From Epithemia pelagica (Eukaryota; Bacillariophyta; Bacillariophyceae; Surirellales; Surirellaceae): 64,000 bases of DNA. The stretch covers positions 1,674,001-1,738,000 of the forward strand of contig OX337229.1 of assembly GCA_946965045.2 (NCBI GenBank), written 5' to 3'. A program made the translations under genes and the position numbers. Positions 51,403 through 62,243 of this stretch are shown here, piece after piece (position 1 is the first letter of the stretch; every line of letters begins with the position of its first letter). A model generated the notes under the pieces. The model ran no database searches. It saw only the letters and a list, made by a program, of their open reading frames with translations, and was not told the DNA's origin.

Positions 51403-54282
51403 ATTGCGATTCGCATTGGCATATGCGGATCGGTAGAACTCGTCCATGGCCTCTTTCTTGTTGTGTTTGCTGGGATCATCATGAAGAAATTTACATTTCT
51501 TGCCTTTCTTGCAGATTCCTTTGGTGAACAAGATGTTGCAAAAATGTTGCTTCTTCCCCCCATCTTTCGTCACGAAGGGGATGTTGGAAAGAACGCTTGG
51601 TGGGAACACATTCATGTAATTGGCTTCGGATGGAAGTCGCCAATTGGATGGGGAGTCAAAAGTGATGGGGGTCTTGGGTGGGTCAGAGTTCGACGAAGAT
51701 GAATTCTGTTGACGCTTGGGATTGGAAGGACCGTCATCAGAACCTGCCGAACGTTTCTTTTGGGAGTGCTTGAGTTGGTTGGCTTGGAATTTGGCTTGTA
51801 GTGCCGGAGGGAGGGAAACGAGAGTCGAACCGGTCTTGACATTGAATAAGATCCAATTCACGCGTTCTTCGAAATCGTTGAAGCCAATGTCTGCTAGTGA
51901 TGAAGCACTCGATAGGGTCGCAACGAACTCCTGAACAGCTTCGTCGATGGCAAAAAGAAATTGCCCGAAATAAAAGTCGTTACCCGAGCTCTGTTGCTTG
52001 GCCATAATCTTTGTCCGAAACTTGTGGTAAAAGTTCAAGACCTTGAGAACTTGGTTCGCAATCATCGAAGACGAGCCACAAAGGCCTTTTGCGCATGCCC
52101 AGAAAGAACGCAACTGTTTTTCAAACTCATCCGCTGTTCTCGGGAAAAACAGGTTGTGGTCAGAGTACAATTGCTGCATGTCCTTGGATTGTTTCATATC
52201 GTTTAAGTGAAACAAGGAAGCGTCATGAATCTGTTGTCGGATATTCTTGTCCAGGGTGTTGTTCGAATCCAAGCCTGGAATGGCGTAGGGATCGAACGAG
52301 AAGGGACTGAAACCCCCTGGACAAGCTTCGGACTTCCAACGTAAACCCAAGCGTTGAATGACGGTGCATTGTCCGAAAAGGATGGTGCATGCATTGTCTG
52401 AGGGGTCGAAGACTTCGGCGAGAAAAGACTCAAAGAATGTTGCGGAGTTTTTCGATTTCCAGACGATTTTGATGATCTCGGACAATTCATCTGGTAAAGA
52501 GATGGCAGATGAAGTAATCGATCCAAGGCGCAAAGTCTTCTGGGCGTTCAGTGGCATGTCGCGAAACATGCTTTTTGATTCAGGGGCAGTGATGTCATCT
52601 TCGTTGCCGCTTTTCTTGGATGTCATCTCCTTAATGCATTTCGAGAGTAAGAACATCTCGGGAGAGACAAAATGGACATTGCCTTCGTCGTCAAGCATTC
52701 GGACGCCATGGCCTTGGGAAGAGGGCTGATCTGTCGATGGGGAGGCATCTTGAGGCGGCATCAAACAATCAACCGGAGATGTCGATTGAAAGCGGACATT
52801 GGACGAGGAGCGACGCAAAGATGGGCGCTTGGAGGATGACGGTGTCGTGCGGGCTTGAGGAGCAAGGTTGGGGAAGACTCGGGAGCGATGAATCGAAATC
52901 GTGGAATTCGCTTTCGAAGGGTCCTTGGGAATCGATGGGAAAACAATCTGCAACTTGGGGCTGTCTCGACGGTGAAGAACGATCCAAAGGAAGCGAATGA
53001 TCGGCTCTTGAATCATGAGGAGAGGGTAGTCAAGAGGCATACCTTTCTTCTTGACCTCTACGGTACTGTCCATGGAGGACGTCCACCAATGGTGGAGGGC
53101 AACCTTGTACAATCCACTGGCTAAGTCCTCAAACGAGACGTTGACATTGTGGGTCGAGGCATCGGTGTTGTGGAGCATCAATCCCGAGAAACAAGGTGGG
53201 ATGAGGCATAAGCTCGAGCAGACAAAGTCACGATCGGTCTTCGAGGAGGAAGAGGAGCTGGAAGCAACACCAGAGAAGCTTTTGAACTTGGATGAATCGA
53301 AGGTCAGGTGAGGGAAAGATGACGACGGGGAGAAGTCATCAATTTCAACGACGCAATGATCGAGGATCTCCGCAAAAGTGGGGACTTGAGAGAACACGTG
53401 ATCGCTTAAGAGGAGGGGAACATCATCGTTGTCAAGTTGGAACGGGATGGATTCGAACGGGATGCGATTGAGACCATAAAACGGGATCTGGGGATCAATA
53501 AAGGAACCACAATTCTCAGGGCAACAAAGGTTGTGAAAGAGAAAGGGTTTACCACCGCGAGACAAACCCAACAAAGCAAAAGGATGGTTCTTCGTCTTGG
53601 AGGTCAACCAAACATGGAGATCGTCCGTGGAGGTGAGACGATTGAAGCTGGATCGAACTTCTGACCAAAGGGAAGGATCACGGGTCAAAGTGACGTGGAG
53701 GGGCTTGAAAAAGGAGTCACACCAATCAATCGGAGCAGATTTCTCGAGTTCTGAAAAGATGTATTCGAGAGACTTGTCGGAGAGCTTGTGGAAATCATGA
53801 GTGAAATAGAACTCATGACGATAGGCGCCTGCACGAAGAAGAAAGGGTGGGTTTTCGTCGTCAGGGTCGGTACCAATCTCTCCTTCCGTGAGGAGAAGTT
53901 CATCATCGTTGCCAGCCGGATCTTCTTTGGAAGCAATGAGAGAATCGAAGCGTTTCAAAGCAAGAGGAGGCGGAGCCTTGGGGTTCTTGGTCTTGTCGCT
54001 AGAAGCAGAGATGGTCTTGGCTTCAGCGAAAAGTTTCTCTTGGGCTTCGGAATCGGACTCGACAGAGTAAATGTCATCATCTTCTTTAGGAGCATGAGCC
54101 TTGAGAGAGGACTTCTTGTTGGAGGCAGAAGGTTTCTGATCTCCTTTCGGATCGTCAGGTTGGGAGACGACGGCTGCCACGGGAGCAGACGAGAAAGGAG
54201 CAGGGGGATCAGATCCCTTGGCCGACGACGGTTTCTTCGGAAAGATATCGTCGAGGAACGGATTGGAACCAGAGAAAGTCAT
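51400..54282 (-). CDS. Gag-like ORF1 protein with CCCH zinc finger
   Basis: 960 aa from ATG 54282 (MTFSGSNPFLDDIFPKK); the open frame begins 9 nt earlier without an ATG. The first 130 residues are Lys/Ser/Pro-rich. Helical segments follow, with no recognisable Gag homology by eye. Near the C-terminus CNILFTKGICKKGKKCKFLH is a C-x8-C-x5-C-x3-H finger, likely binding the element's RNA as CCHC knuckles do in other Gag proteins. It stops at TGA 51402-51400 (context AAT TGA CGC). The next ORF continues in the same frame, so readthrough gives the gag-RT product. Confidence 0.8.
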   Translation of the reverse strand: MTFSGSNPFLDDIFPKKPSSAKGSDPPAPFSSAPVAAVVSQPDDPKGDQKPSASNKKSSLKAHAPKEDDDIYSVESDSEAQEKLFAEAKTISASSDKTKNPKAPPPLALKRFDSLIASKEDPAGNDDELLLTEGEIGTDPDDENPPFLLRAGAYRHEFYFTHDFHKLSDKSLEYIFSELEKSAPIDWCDSFFKPLHVTLTRDPSLWSEVRSSFNRLTSTDDLHVWLTSKTKNHPFALLGLSRGGKPFLFHNLCCPENCGSFIDPQIPFYGLNRIPFESIPFQLDNDDVPLLLSDHVFSQVPTFAEILDHCVVEIDDFSPSSSFPHLTFDSSKFKSFSGVASSSSSSSKTDRDFVCSSLCLIPPCFSGLMLHNTDASTHNVNVSFEDLASGLYKVALHHWWTSSMDSTVEVKKKGMPLDYPLLMIQEPIIRFLWIVLHRRDSPKLQIVFPSIPKDPSKANSTISIHRSRVFPNLAPQARTTPSSSKRPSLRRSSSNVRFQSTSPVDCLMPPQDASPSTDQPSSQGHGVRMLDDEGNVHFVSPEMFLLSKCIKEMTSKKSGNEDDITAPESKSMFRDMPLNAQKTLRLGSITSSAISLPDELSEIIKIVWKSKNSATFFESFLAEVFDPSDNACTILFGQCTVIQRLGLRWKSEACPGGFSPFSFDPYAIPGLDSNNTLDKNIRQQIHDASLFHLNDMKQSKDMQQLYSDHNLFFPRTADEFEKQLRSFWACAKGLCGSSSMIANQVLKVLNFYHKFRTKIMAKQQSSGNDFYFGQFLFAIDEAVQEFVATLSSASSLADIGFNDFEERVNWILFNVKTGSTLVSLPPALQAKFQANQLKHSQKKRSAGSDDGPSNPKRQQNSSSSNSDPPKTPITFDSPSNWRLPSEANYMNVFPPSVLSNIPFVTKDGGKKQHFCNILFTKGICKKGKKCKFLHDDPSKHNKKEAMDEFYRSAYANANRN

Positions 54283-54302
54283 GATGAACAAGGTAAACTC
54301 AG

Positions 54303-54551
54303 AAGATTAGCTAACTAGAATCGTTGCGATCTCGAATTCGTCTCGTAGTCGTTGCAAAGATGCTGAACCCAAGAAGAGTGAGCTCTTCTCACGCTCCAAC
54401 GACTCTGCATCAGGGTCATCCTAAAAACTTCCGATTGTGGGAATCAAATCGGATGCTCGCCTCGCGTCGAGGAGGCGGAGCAGTCGCACCTCTGTTGTCG
54501 GTCGCGGAGTCTGGCCAGCATCGGCCACGTCACTCCACCCAGTACAGACAC
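54303..54551 (-). repeat. Split direct repeat A, 5' terminal copy (249 bp)
   Basis: 5' end of the element on the minus strand, a direct copy of 46634-46882. It ends 20 bp before the gag ATG and presumably holds the promoter. Confidence 0.9.
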
Positions 54552-54803
54552 GAATGAAGCGACGCCCTCACCGCACTGGGCCAGCCGGTCATGTCTTCCG
54601 GGCGACAGACAGTCGAGAAATTCGGAAGAATCTTTTGTATCTTTTTTGTCGCATCTCTCGTCGACCATGACAAATCTCACTCACTTGGTACTTACGGATA
54701 CTCTTTTTGGTACCCAGGGGAAAGAAGGTTTGACCCTTCTGGTTTTGGGTATGGAAGCCATTTGAAGCAATTGTGAAATCTTGTATTGTCACGGCGACCA
54801 CTG
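54552..54803. other. Right flank of the retrotransposon
   Basis: 250 bp between the element end and the 2H phosphoesterase start. The insertion therefore sits in the promoter region of the 54804 gene. No other feature. Confidence 0.4.
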
Positions 54804-55946
54804 ATGAAGCATTGGAAACTCGTTCCATTTGCAGCTGGATCTTTCCCGGCTTTTGTATCATTCAACGTCAAGTATCGGCCCACCATGTCATCGGTTCCAG
54901 ATAATTTTGATCTGACTTCGTCTCATGTGACGCGATGCTTGCCATCAATTTCAGAAGCAGGTAATAAACAAGATCCAAATGAGAATCGGACTTCAACACA
55001 AAAGCCGGTCCCAAAAGTACATACGTTAACTGTATGTATGGTTCCTCCACCGTCAAACGTTGAAGTATGGAACACTGTTTATCAGATGCGTGAGCTATTG
55101 AGAGATCCAGGTTTGTTTCGATGGCCTCCTCATGTCAATCTATTGTATCCTTTTGTGAACTTCGAAGCAATCGAGGGGCACGATGCCACTAGTACGCCCT
55201 TGTTCGAAACCGTCCAACTCATACGTCAGGCAACCAAACAAATTGAACCTTTTCCTGTTTGTCTCAATGCGTATGGTACCTTCGGTGGAAGAAACAGAGG
55301 TGTGTTGTGGTTGAATCCGGATAGCCGGAAAGGAGCAGTGGGTGATGAAAGTGATAACTCAACTATTCCATTGATGGACCTGCACTCGTCGCTTGAAAAG
55401 GCATTTCCCATGTGTCTCGATTTGTCACAGAAAGGCAACACTGGGAAATTTTCACCACACATGACCCTCTCCCATTTTAAGAACTTGACTGACGCCTTGG
55501 ATGCTCAAACTAAACTGGAAGAGAAGTTTAGCCTCAACGAGCTCTCCTTTGTTATGGACAGAGTCTACTTGTTGAAGCGACAAGGTGATGGTGGTCAGTT
55601 CCATCGATTGGCTGAAGTCTTCTTGGGGCAGACAGAAGAAGCCAACAAAGAGGAATATCAAATCTATGAACCACCATTGCCGTTTCCTTCTATGCCTCTT
55701 TTCGAGGCCGATTGGGTATATCAAGAACGCATGGCTCTGAAAAAGCGGAGGAATTGGAGTGGCAATCGACGAGGGGGGAAAAGATATCGTCGTCGACGCT
55801 CTGATGAACCACGAGTTCCTGATACTCCAGAGGAAATTGAACGCAAACGCGCGGAACGCAAACTCAAGAGAGAAAGACTAGCACAGGAGGCACAAACCAA
55901 TATGGTAACCTCACACGACGACGACGACGACATGTCATCCTTGTAA
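54804..55946 (+). CDS. 2H phosphoesterase (2'-5' RNA ligase/LigT-like)
   Basis: Single exon, 380 aa from ATG 54804 (MKHWKLVPFAAG); the hydrophobic first 20 residues could be a short leader, and an inner ATG (MSSVPDNF) is an alternative. The two HxT/S-type motifs of the 2H superfamily are present: PPHVNLLYPF (His-x-Asn) and FSPHMTLSHF (His-x-Thr), about 110 residues apart. Between them lie the expected strand/helix elements (FPVCLNAYGTFGG, GVLWLNPD). The family cleaves or joins 2',3'- or 2',5'-phosphodiester bonds in RNA. A basic C-terminal extension (RRNWSGNRRGGKRYRRRR, then ERKRAERKLKRERL) suggests RNA binding and nuclear or nucleolar location. It ends in an acidic run. His-x-Asn in motif 1 is a mild variant. 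Confidence 0.85.
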   Translation: MKHWKLVPFAAGSFPAFVSFNVKYRPTMSSVPDNFDLTSSHVTRCLPSISEAGNKQDPNENRTSTQKPVPKVHTLTVCMVPPPSNVEVWNTVYQMRELLRDPGLFRWPPHVNLLYPFVNFEAIEGHDATSTPLFETVQLIRQATKQIEPFPVCLNAYGTFGGRNRGVLWLNPDSRKGAVGDESDNSTIPLMDLHSSLEKAFPMCLDLSQKGNTGKFSPHMTLSHFKNLTDALDAQTKLEEKFSLNELSFVMDRVYLLKRQGDGGQFHRLAEVFLGQTEEANKEEYQIYEPPLPFPSMPLFEADWVYQERMALKKRRNWSGNRRGGKRYRRRRSDEPRVPDTPEEIERKRAERKLKRERLAQEAQTNMVTSHDDDDDMSSL

Positions 55947-56250
55947 CCAACTGTTATGAGACACGTCATGCCAGCCGCTTCTTTTTAAAGAGCTATACTA
56001 GTTATAGAGAAATACTTGACAAGTCATTCCTACTGTTTGTTTCACATGATAATCTGTTGATAGCTTGTACTGGTCTAACTTTAGGGTAGATATGTGAGGG
56101 ATCCTCTCAGAACACTCAAATTTGTTGGTTGAAGTTTTGTTGTATTCATTTAATGTCAATTAATGGATCTTGCTCCCCTTTGATAACGCACCAAACGTCC
56201 ATAAAGAAACAAGCTTTCCCCCTTTCCTTTTGGTTTCGTGTTCATACTGG
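55947..56250. other. Convergent 3' spacer
   Basis: About 300 bp between convergent genes. AT-rich, with no feature recognised. Confidence 0.4.
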
Positions 56251-59200
56251 CTAGCCACCCGTGGTTATCAACGAACGTCGTCGCATAAAAGGCTTTCTCC
56301 GTCTCACCGGTTTGTCGCTACCAGAAATTCCATCCTGAGCTGCTTTCGATTCTCGTTGCTTCTCTTCTTTGTCCCGTTGTTCATAGTTCGACAAAAGCTC
56401 GGAAACAATCATTTGGCCTTTCGCTTCCCATTCCTTTCGATTGTCCTCAGCATAGTTTAGGCATTCTTCGCTTGCGACACCAAACACACCACACTCTTTT
56501 AGCTTCTTTGCCAACGGGATGATATAACCATCAAAGAACTTCATCTCTCCTTCGTACCAAAAAGTCGATGGATCCTTTGCCATTCGCCCTGCCCTCCAAG
56601 CTGTATACAATTCGTCGAACAGTCGACGGTTCCACTTTTGGTACACGTGCCAATGCTGCATCGTGTGTGCGACATCACTAGCTTGCATTATGTGTTCAAT
56701 GACAATTGTAGCCTTCCTGTGTTCGTCATCGGGATCGTACTCATCATGTTCGGTCGAGAACGCTTTCGCCCAACGATTTTTACGCAGCTCACCGAGTTCC
56801 TTGTCGAAGATGTCCGTCGCCATCACCAAATTCACCACAACCTGCCGGAAACGTTTGTACTCCGCATCAGTCGTGAAAATACATTTCTGGAGGTCTCCAT
56901 ACTCATCAGGACTAAAGAAATAATGTTAGTGACAGAGAAAACTTAATCTCAAAGAGAAATCCGAAGCTCAATACTTACTCCATAAGAAGATCCCACGCCA
57001 GATCGACAGAGTTCTGCTCCGCAATACTTTTCATTTTGTACTTCTTGGCCATTGGAGCGCCTTCCTTCTCCAGCTGTGCATTCGAAACTCCCCAATGATC
57101 TACATCGTGGATCAAAGCGGAGAAAACAACTGCAAATTGCGTGATAGCATCCGATGTGATGCCATACGTGTAGTTATGGAGATCAGAATCGATATTGTCC
57201 GAGGTGGTCAAGTCAATGTTTGGTGTCGTAACTCGCTGCAACAGCTTGTTCACGGACATGACCACGTGTGACGCGTGTTCGAAATTGTGAAAAGGGTTCT
57301 GCCGATACATTGCTCCAATCACTGATACATATCTCTTGAGTTGGGAAACAACCTTGGGAGGCAATTCGAGGGTGTCTGGGTCAACATACCCCTTGACCGC
57401 GGTTGCGTCATACTGTGGCAAACGAATAACTTCCGTAACCTCGTCCAACACCATATGATCCTCCACATCTGTTGACGGCTCGTGGATGACTGGCGGTAGA
57501 CCACCCTGAGAGCAACGCCGTCCAGCCATCAACAACGCATTTCGCCGAGCCACAATACGGCGGAGATGGTGAGTCAGAAGATCAACGTTATAATCGATCA
57601 GTCTTTGGTGTTTCGCACGCTGGGTAACTGATTCGGGAATTTCTTCCTCGTTTCCCCAAATTACAGATGTTTCATGAATTGTGTCGCCCGAAAACTGAGA
57701 AGTATCGCTCATCCTTCGGGTGTGATCCTTGGGGGCGGATCCGATTTCAATCCAGTATGTTTGGAGTTCTCCCTTTCCTTTGGCGTGTACTTTCTTCTCT
57801 CGAGGCCGAAGCCAGTGGGTCTTGCCTTTGTCCTTTAGCATGTCAGCGGTTGCCTGGGAGCACTGGATGCGGTCCCTCTCGCCGGTACTCTCCATGCGGG
57901 CCGCTGTATTGACAGTGTCACCAAACAGTTGGAAGCGTGATCGTTCACCCCTTAAGACACCGGCTGTCACTGGACCTGAATGCAGCCCAAACCGCATACT
58001 CAGATCACCAGTATCAGGCCCAAGGGTAAGTTCGAGTTTGCTGGTTACTTCATTCATCTTGGTACGGCAGTCACGGGCAAATTTCGCCATTACAAGTGCG
58101 TGGTCTTCTTGAGGGTCAGGCAACCCAGTTACCGCAACATAGCTGTCACCAACTGTTTCGACCTTGAAAACACCACGTTTACGGGCAATTCTGAACAAAA
58201 AAGGAGAAGGCTTTTGAGAAAAATGAAACAAGACAAAACAGGAGAGTAACGCGAACGTGACGTACTGATCAAATGAATGGTAAATATTCTCAAGCAATGT
58301 GAAAACCTGTGTTGGTTCACGAAGGGAAGACCACGCCGTGAATCCAGCAATATCCGCAAAAAGAACCGTACAGTGTGGAAATAAATCAGCAATTGGTTTG
58401 TTGAGGCCTGGAGTACCACCGACCGAAGTGTCTGCGTCTGTCAAGAATGACTTGATACTTTTCGAAGCTGGTTCAATCACAACTGAAGGGGCTTTGATCC
58501 CATAATGATCGACGTCATAGTTGTTGCGAGTATTTCCATTCATGACACCTGTGCCTGGAATGCTGGTTCGGACTTGGTTGTTTTCTGATTCACCCTCTCC
58601 TCCCCCGTCATTGAACAAGCGGTCACGAACTGCTTCAGGGAAAAGCGAGGATACAATGGCCGTAGACTGCATGGCCTGGTCCATGACCACCTTCTGACGT
58701 CGTTCCACAAGAAAGTCATAAATGAAGAAAATGGCACAGGCCATTGAGAATACCAAAACAACAACCAGAGTAGAAAGTATAGGTCCATGTGTCACAAACC
58801 TCTCTCTCATTGTGTTCGTAGGGTACAATGAGAGAGAGTAAGGACAATAGTCTTCATCAAAGTCAATTTTCAAAGGTATAGAACTCTTGGAGAGAATTCT
58901 CTTGGATAGCTTGACATTTTTGCGCACATGATCAAACTGATTATCATGTAAGTCTCCTTCTCCCAAATACAAGGTTTGGTGTCCATCGATCCGGTAGCTA
59001 AAGGATTGTCCACAGTCATTCTGGATGACAGCTACAATCCCAGTCTCGGAAGACTGAAGAATGTTCCCGAGACAGGAACGCCAGTAAACAGCCGCCATAA
59101 GTACGCTGACAACCACGCGAGATTGTTCCCCTCCGTTGATGGGTTTCTGAATGAGCGGATAGTACATGGGACTAAAGGGTTCCTCGGCAAATGTGCTATC

Positions 59201-60502
59201 CGGGTTGCCTTGAATAGCTTGTGCCAACAAAGGCCAAGAAACTGGATCTGGTTCTTGCGAGGTATCGGGAGCGATATTGGCCACCTGTTCCAGTACAATC
59301 TTTTGCGTTTTCAAGGCACGGTGAAGGCCCTTCAACTTCGCTACACTTAGCAAGTCCATGTTCAACCAGGATGACAAATTGTCTGCAACAGGATGAGTCT
59401 GCCAGAGCGGAGCATAAGGACCGGTGCCTTCCTTGGAAGGCCCATCAAAGTTAAAGATTTGGCTGCTTACACCGTCCAAATTGCTTTGAGAGAGTTTTCT
59501 TGACTGAACAGTGTTGGAATCTTGAAGAGCCAATGTTCCAGGTGCATGTTTGGGGGCAACATCATCATCATCATTCAACCAGTTCGTATGATGTGGAACA
59601 TATTGCTGCCAAGCAGGACGATCTTCTTCTTTGACGATCGGAAGGACCGAAATACTGGAAGTCTGCGCCATGCTAATGGTAGACGCAGCACGCTGAGGAA
59701 AATCTGGAAACGTGACAGTGGGCCAAACACCGCTCGCATTCCCAACGTGTTCCGCAAACGAGGTTAAATCAATGGCCATGTTCCCCACCGCTTGCCATCG
59801 AAGTTGCCAATTGGACTCTACACTATCAAGAATTTTAGAGGAAGCATCTTGAAAAGCCACAGAAAAGTCTTTTTGCTGTGCACTCGATTGGGTGTAATAG
59901 ACGGTTGCGGAAACGATGACAGTGGTCACAGCCATCACGGTCAAAACTGTCACACGCAACCAGGAAACCGCGCGAGTCTCTCGCTGAGCGAGAAACTCAC
60001 TTGGGTTGGATCCTGTTTCGAACAAGTCATTTTCTTCATCGTTTTGATCCGACGCTGTTTCGGCTAATGATATATTCTCCAAATGGTGATAATCGGCTTG
60101 GTAATCGGGACGAACGCTATTTCCATCGTCATCCATTTCCACAGTTGAACTTGTGCGCTTTTCGTCTTCACTGTCACTTGTCGGTGGTGAAGCTCCAGAC
60201 CGCCTAGAAGTATCTCCGTGCTGCTGACTTGGTTGCTGATCCTGTTGAGTGGAGAGAACCGGCCGGGGAACCCACTCTCTTCTCATGGGTCGTTGTTCGA
60301 GTTGGCGATTGTTGCGTGCATAGACACGCCGAGACGCAAATACGACGAGCGATTTTTGAGGGGCCCGGAAACTCTCCTCGACAAAACTTAGCTGCGGGGC
60401 GATAATCTTTCTACACTCCGTTCTATTGTTTGACTGCTCCGGAGTTCTGGAATTTCGATTGAACAGCTTCCTCCACAACAATCCCAACGAAATATAGGTC
60501 AT
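56251..60502 (-). CDS. Receptor-type guanylyl cyclase fused to cyclic-nucleotide phosphodiesterase
   Basis: Three exons by inference: 58266-60502, 56979-58190 and 56251-56911, giving 1369 aa. The cytosolic N-terminus (about 185 residues) is followed by TM1 (VTVLTVMAVTTVIVSATVYY). A sensor domain of about 380 residues follows, then TM2 (ILSTLVVVLVFSMACAIFFIY, about 572). Next is a class III cyclase domain with both metal Asp residues (LFADIAGF, VGDSYVAV) and FGLHSGPVTAGVLRG, FGDTVNTAARMES. The residue pair in KVETVGD and NTAARME favours GTP over ATP. The C-terminal PDE domain has HNFEHASH, HDVDHWG and the distal QASDVAHTM metal/substrate motifs. A single protein thus makes and destroys cGMP in response to an outside signal. 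The start at 60502 is the first ATG. Intron 1 is in-frame and stop-free. Confidence 0.9.
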
Positions 60503-62243
60503 TTTCTGCTGCCATTGATGACTAACTCTCGTTTTTTTAGGTCTCAATTGTTAAGCTGCAAGCGGTCTCCCGTCATCCGTTATCCATGTTCCTTAAGTGG
60601 CAGACGCCGGCAGGATCATGTCACACTCTTTTCTTGAATGAGAGATACGGTTGGACTAATTCCATTCTTATTTACGATTACGATCACGCTGCGATGATAT
60701 TGGTTGGGTCCTTACACGTGAAACTCAGCGAAATCGCATTGGGATACTTTCACGGAGAGTGCCGGATGTGCGACCGTCTTTCGTTTAGCTCTATGTGGAG
60801 GTAGAGTCTACACAACATAGCCTAAGAATTTAGTCCTAGAGGAGTAAAATGCACATCATACATCCAATGTAAGGTTATCCAATGGCAAAATCCCTGTCTT
60901 GGCAAGGTCATCACTGTCCGTTTGAAAGTCCAAGGACTTTTGAAAGGTCATGGACATGGATCCCAATCGTTGAATCTCTCTCACAACGGATGCAGTTACA
61001 ACAAACAAGCTCCTTCATCCTCAAAATTCAAAACGATTCCTTTTAGCACGAAAGTGGTAATCTTTGAAACACTTGCCGTCGTACTCCTACCTCGTAGGCA
61101 CATTATATCTGACGAATATGTAGATTTCTCTCTTATCAAGGCATTCTAAAATGTCTTTTGCTCCACAAGCTACGCTTCGAGGAAGGGAATGAGCGTCATC
61201 CCAGAGAAGCAAAGAGATCCATTGTCATCCGATCTTTTCCTTCAAACTTTTGCCGAAGTCTATCGTAGCCTTTCATGGTTGTCAACGCCCTTCGTCTTTG
61301 TATCCCCAACCTACCGGTAGGTAGATAGCCCGGTTGAGTCCTTCGACTCTCTTGATCCGTCCGTGTCCGTGTGGTGGCTTTTGATTGGTCATTGTAACCT
61401 ATAGATGATTGGTGCATATTATTCAACAGGAGAGTGCAGTGCAAGGCAATGTGAGACATCTGAGTGAAAGGTCAAAGGTCCGATGCAAGACAAAGGTCCG
61501 AGTTCTATGGCGGCAGCGGTGTCTGGTTTGTATCATAATGGAGAACAGAGCAGATGCTCCTTGGACATGGCTCTTTTAGATCTGTTGCGGGTGTTCATTT
61601 CCATTGGTCAATTGGCATTTTGGCAGATGGAAAAACCCCATTTGGGCGACAGCCGACGCTGCAACTGCAACCAACCGCAAGCCCCTTTCTTCAACCTTGC
61701 CAGATGCGACTCCCGTGACGCATCTCCGCCAACCCATTGGTAAACATCCATATGGCCCCATCCCATTCCGGATTGGAGTTCTCGTTCAGTCTCGGGACAC
61801 ACACCTCGGAAAAGAGGGAGCTATAACATGAAGAAAGTATCGAAACCAACTGTGGGTTCGCATCCCAGTCACGCTCAGGATTGTCGATTGGCTTCGTATC
61901 ACGGAACAATTCCTCACAGCCGCACAATCAGCGGGCTTCGTCTGTCTTCTCCCGGGTGTGTGGAGATAGGTACTCTCTGACAGTCTCTGACACCCCCTTA
62001 AATGGACGGTCCGCTCAGCATCACCCCACCAAGGCACGATCATCACCAATCCTGTGATCACGTCACGCATGATCTGGCTGCGTCGAAAGGTCCGTTGTCC
62101 CGTAAGGAAGGAACTTGACTTCTTCCTTCCCTTCACGAAGTTCTCATGGGTGGTGGATGTATCTGGTGGGGCGAGGGTTCGGTGATTTTGTATGGGCCAC
62201 GAAAACTCGAACAATCCGCTCCCGAAATGTATCAAAAGAGACC
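60503..62243. other. Intergenic, 1.7 kb
   Basis: Divergent promoter region of the cyclase-PDE and bestrophin-like genes. The frames here are short and without recognisable content (for example 60586-60804 plus, 61786-62373 minus). No repeat or RNA gene was seen. Confidence 0.4.

Larger units (their letters stand above)
46438..54551 (-). mobile_element. Tyrosine-recombinase retrotransposon with split direct repeats (PAT/Ngaro-like)
   Basis: 8.1 kb, transcribed from the minus strand. Read 5' to 3': repeat A (54551-54303), gag-like ORF, RT-RNase H ORF, tyrosine recombinase ORF, repeat B (47057-46883), repeat A (46882-46634), a 21-nt spacer, repeat B (46612-46438). The A - ORFs - B-A-B order is the split direct repeat design of PAT/Ngaro elements, distinct from LTR elements (no internal repeat) and DIRS1 (inverted termini). 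A copies differ at one position seen by eye; B copies look identical. All three ORFs are intact, so the copy is young and possibly active. No target-site duplication is visible, as expected for recombinase-based insertion. Confidence 0.88.

Noticed and set aside
46634-54551. The two 249-bp repeats as LTRs of a Gypsy/Copia element
   Set aside because: The left copy is not terminal: it is flanked on both sides by the 175-bp B repeat. There is also no DDE integrase or aspartic protease, but a tyrosine recombinase is present.
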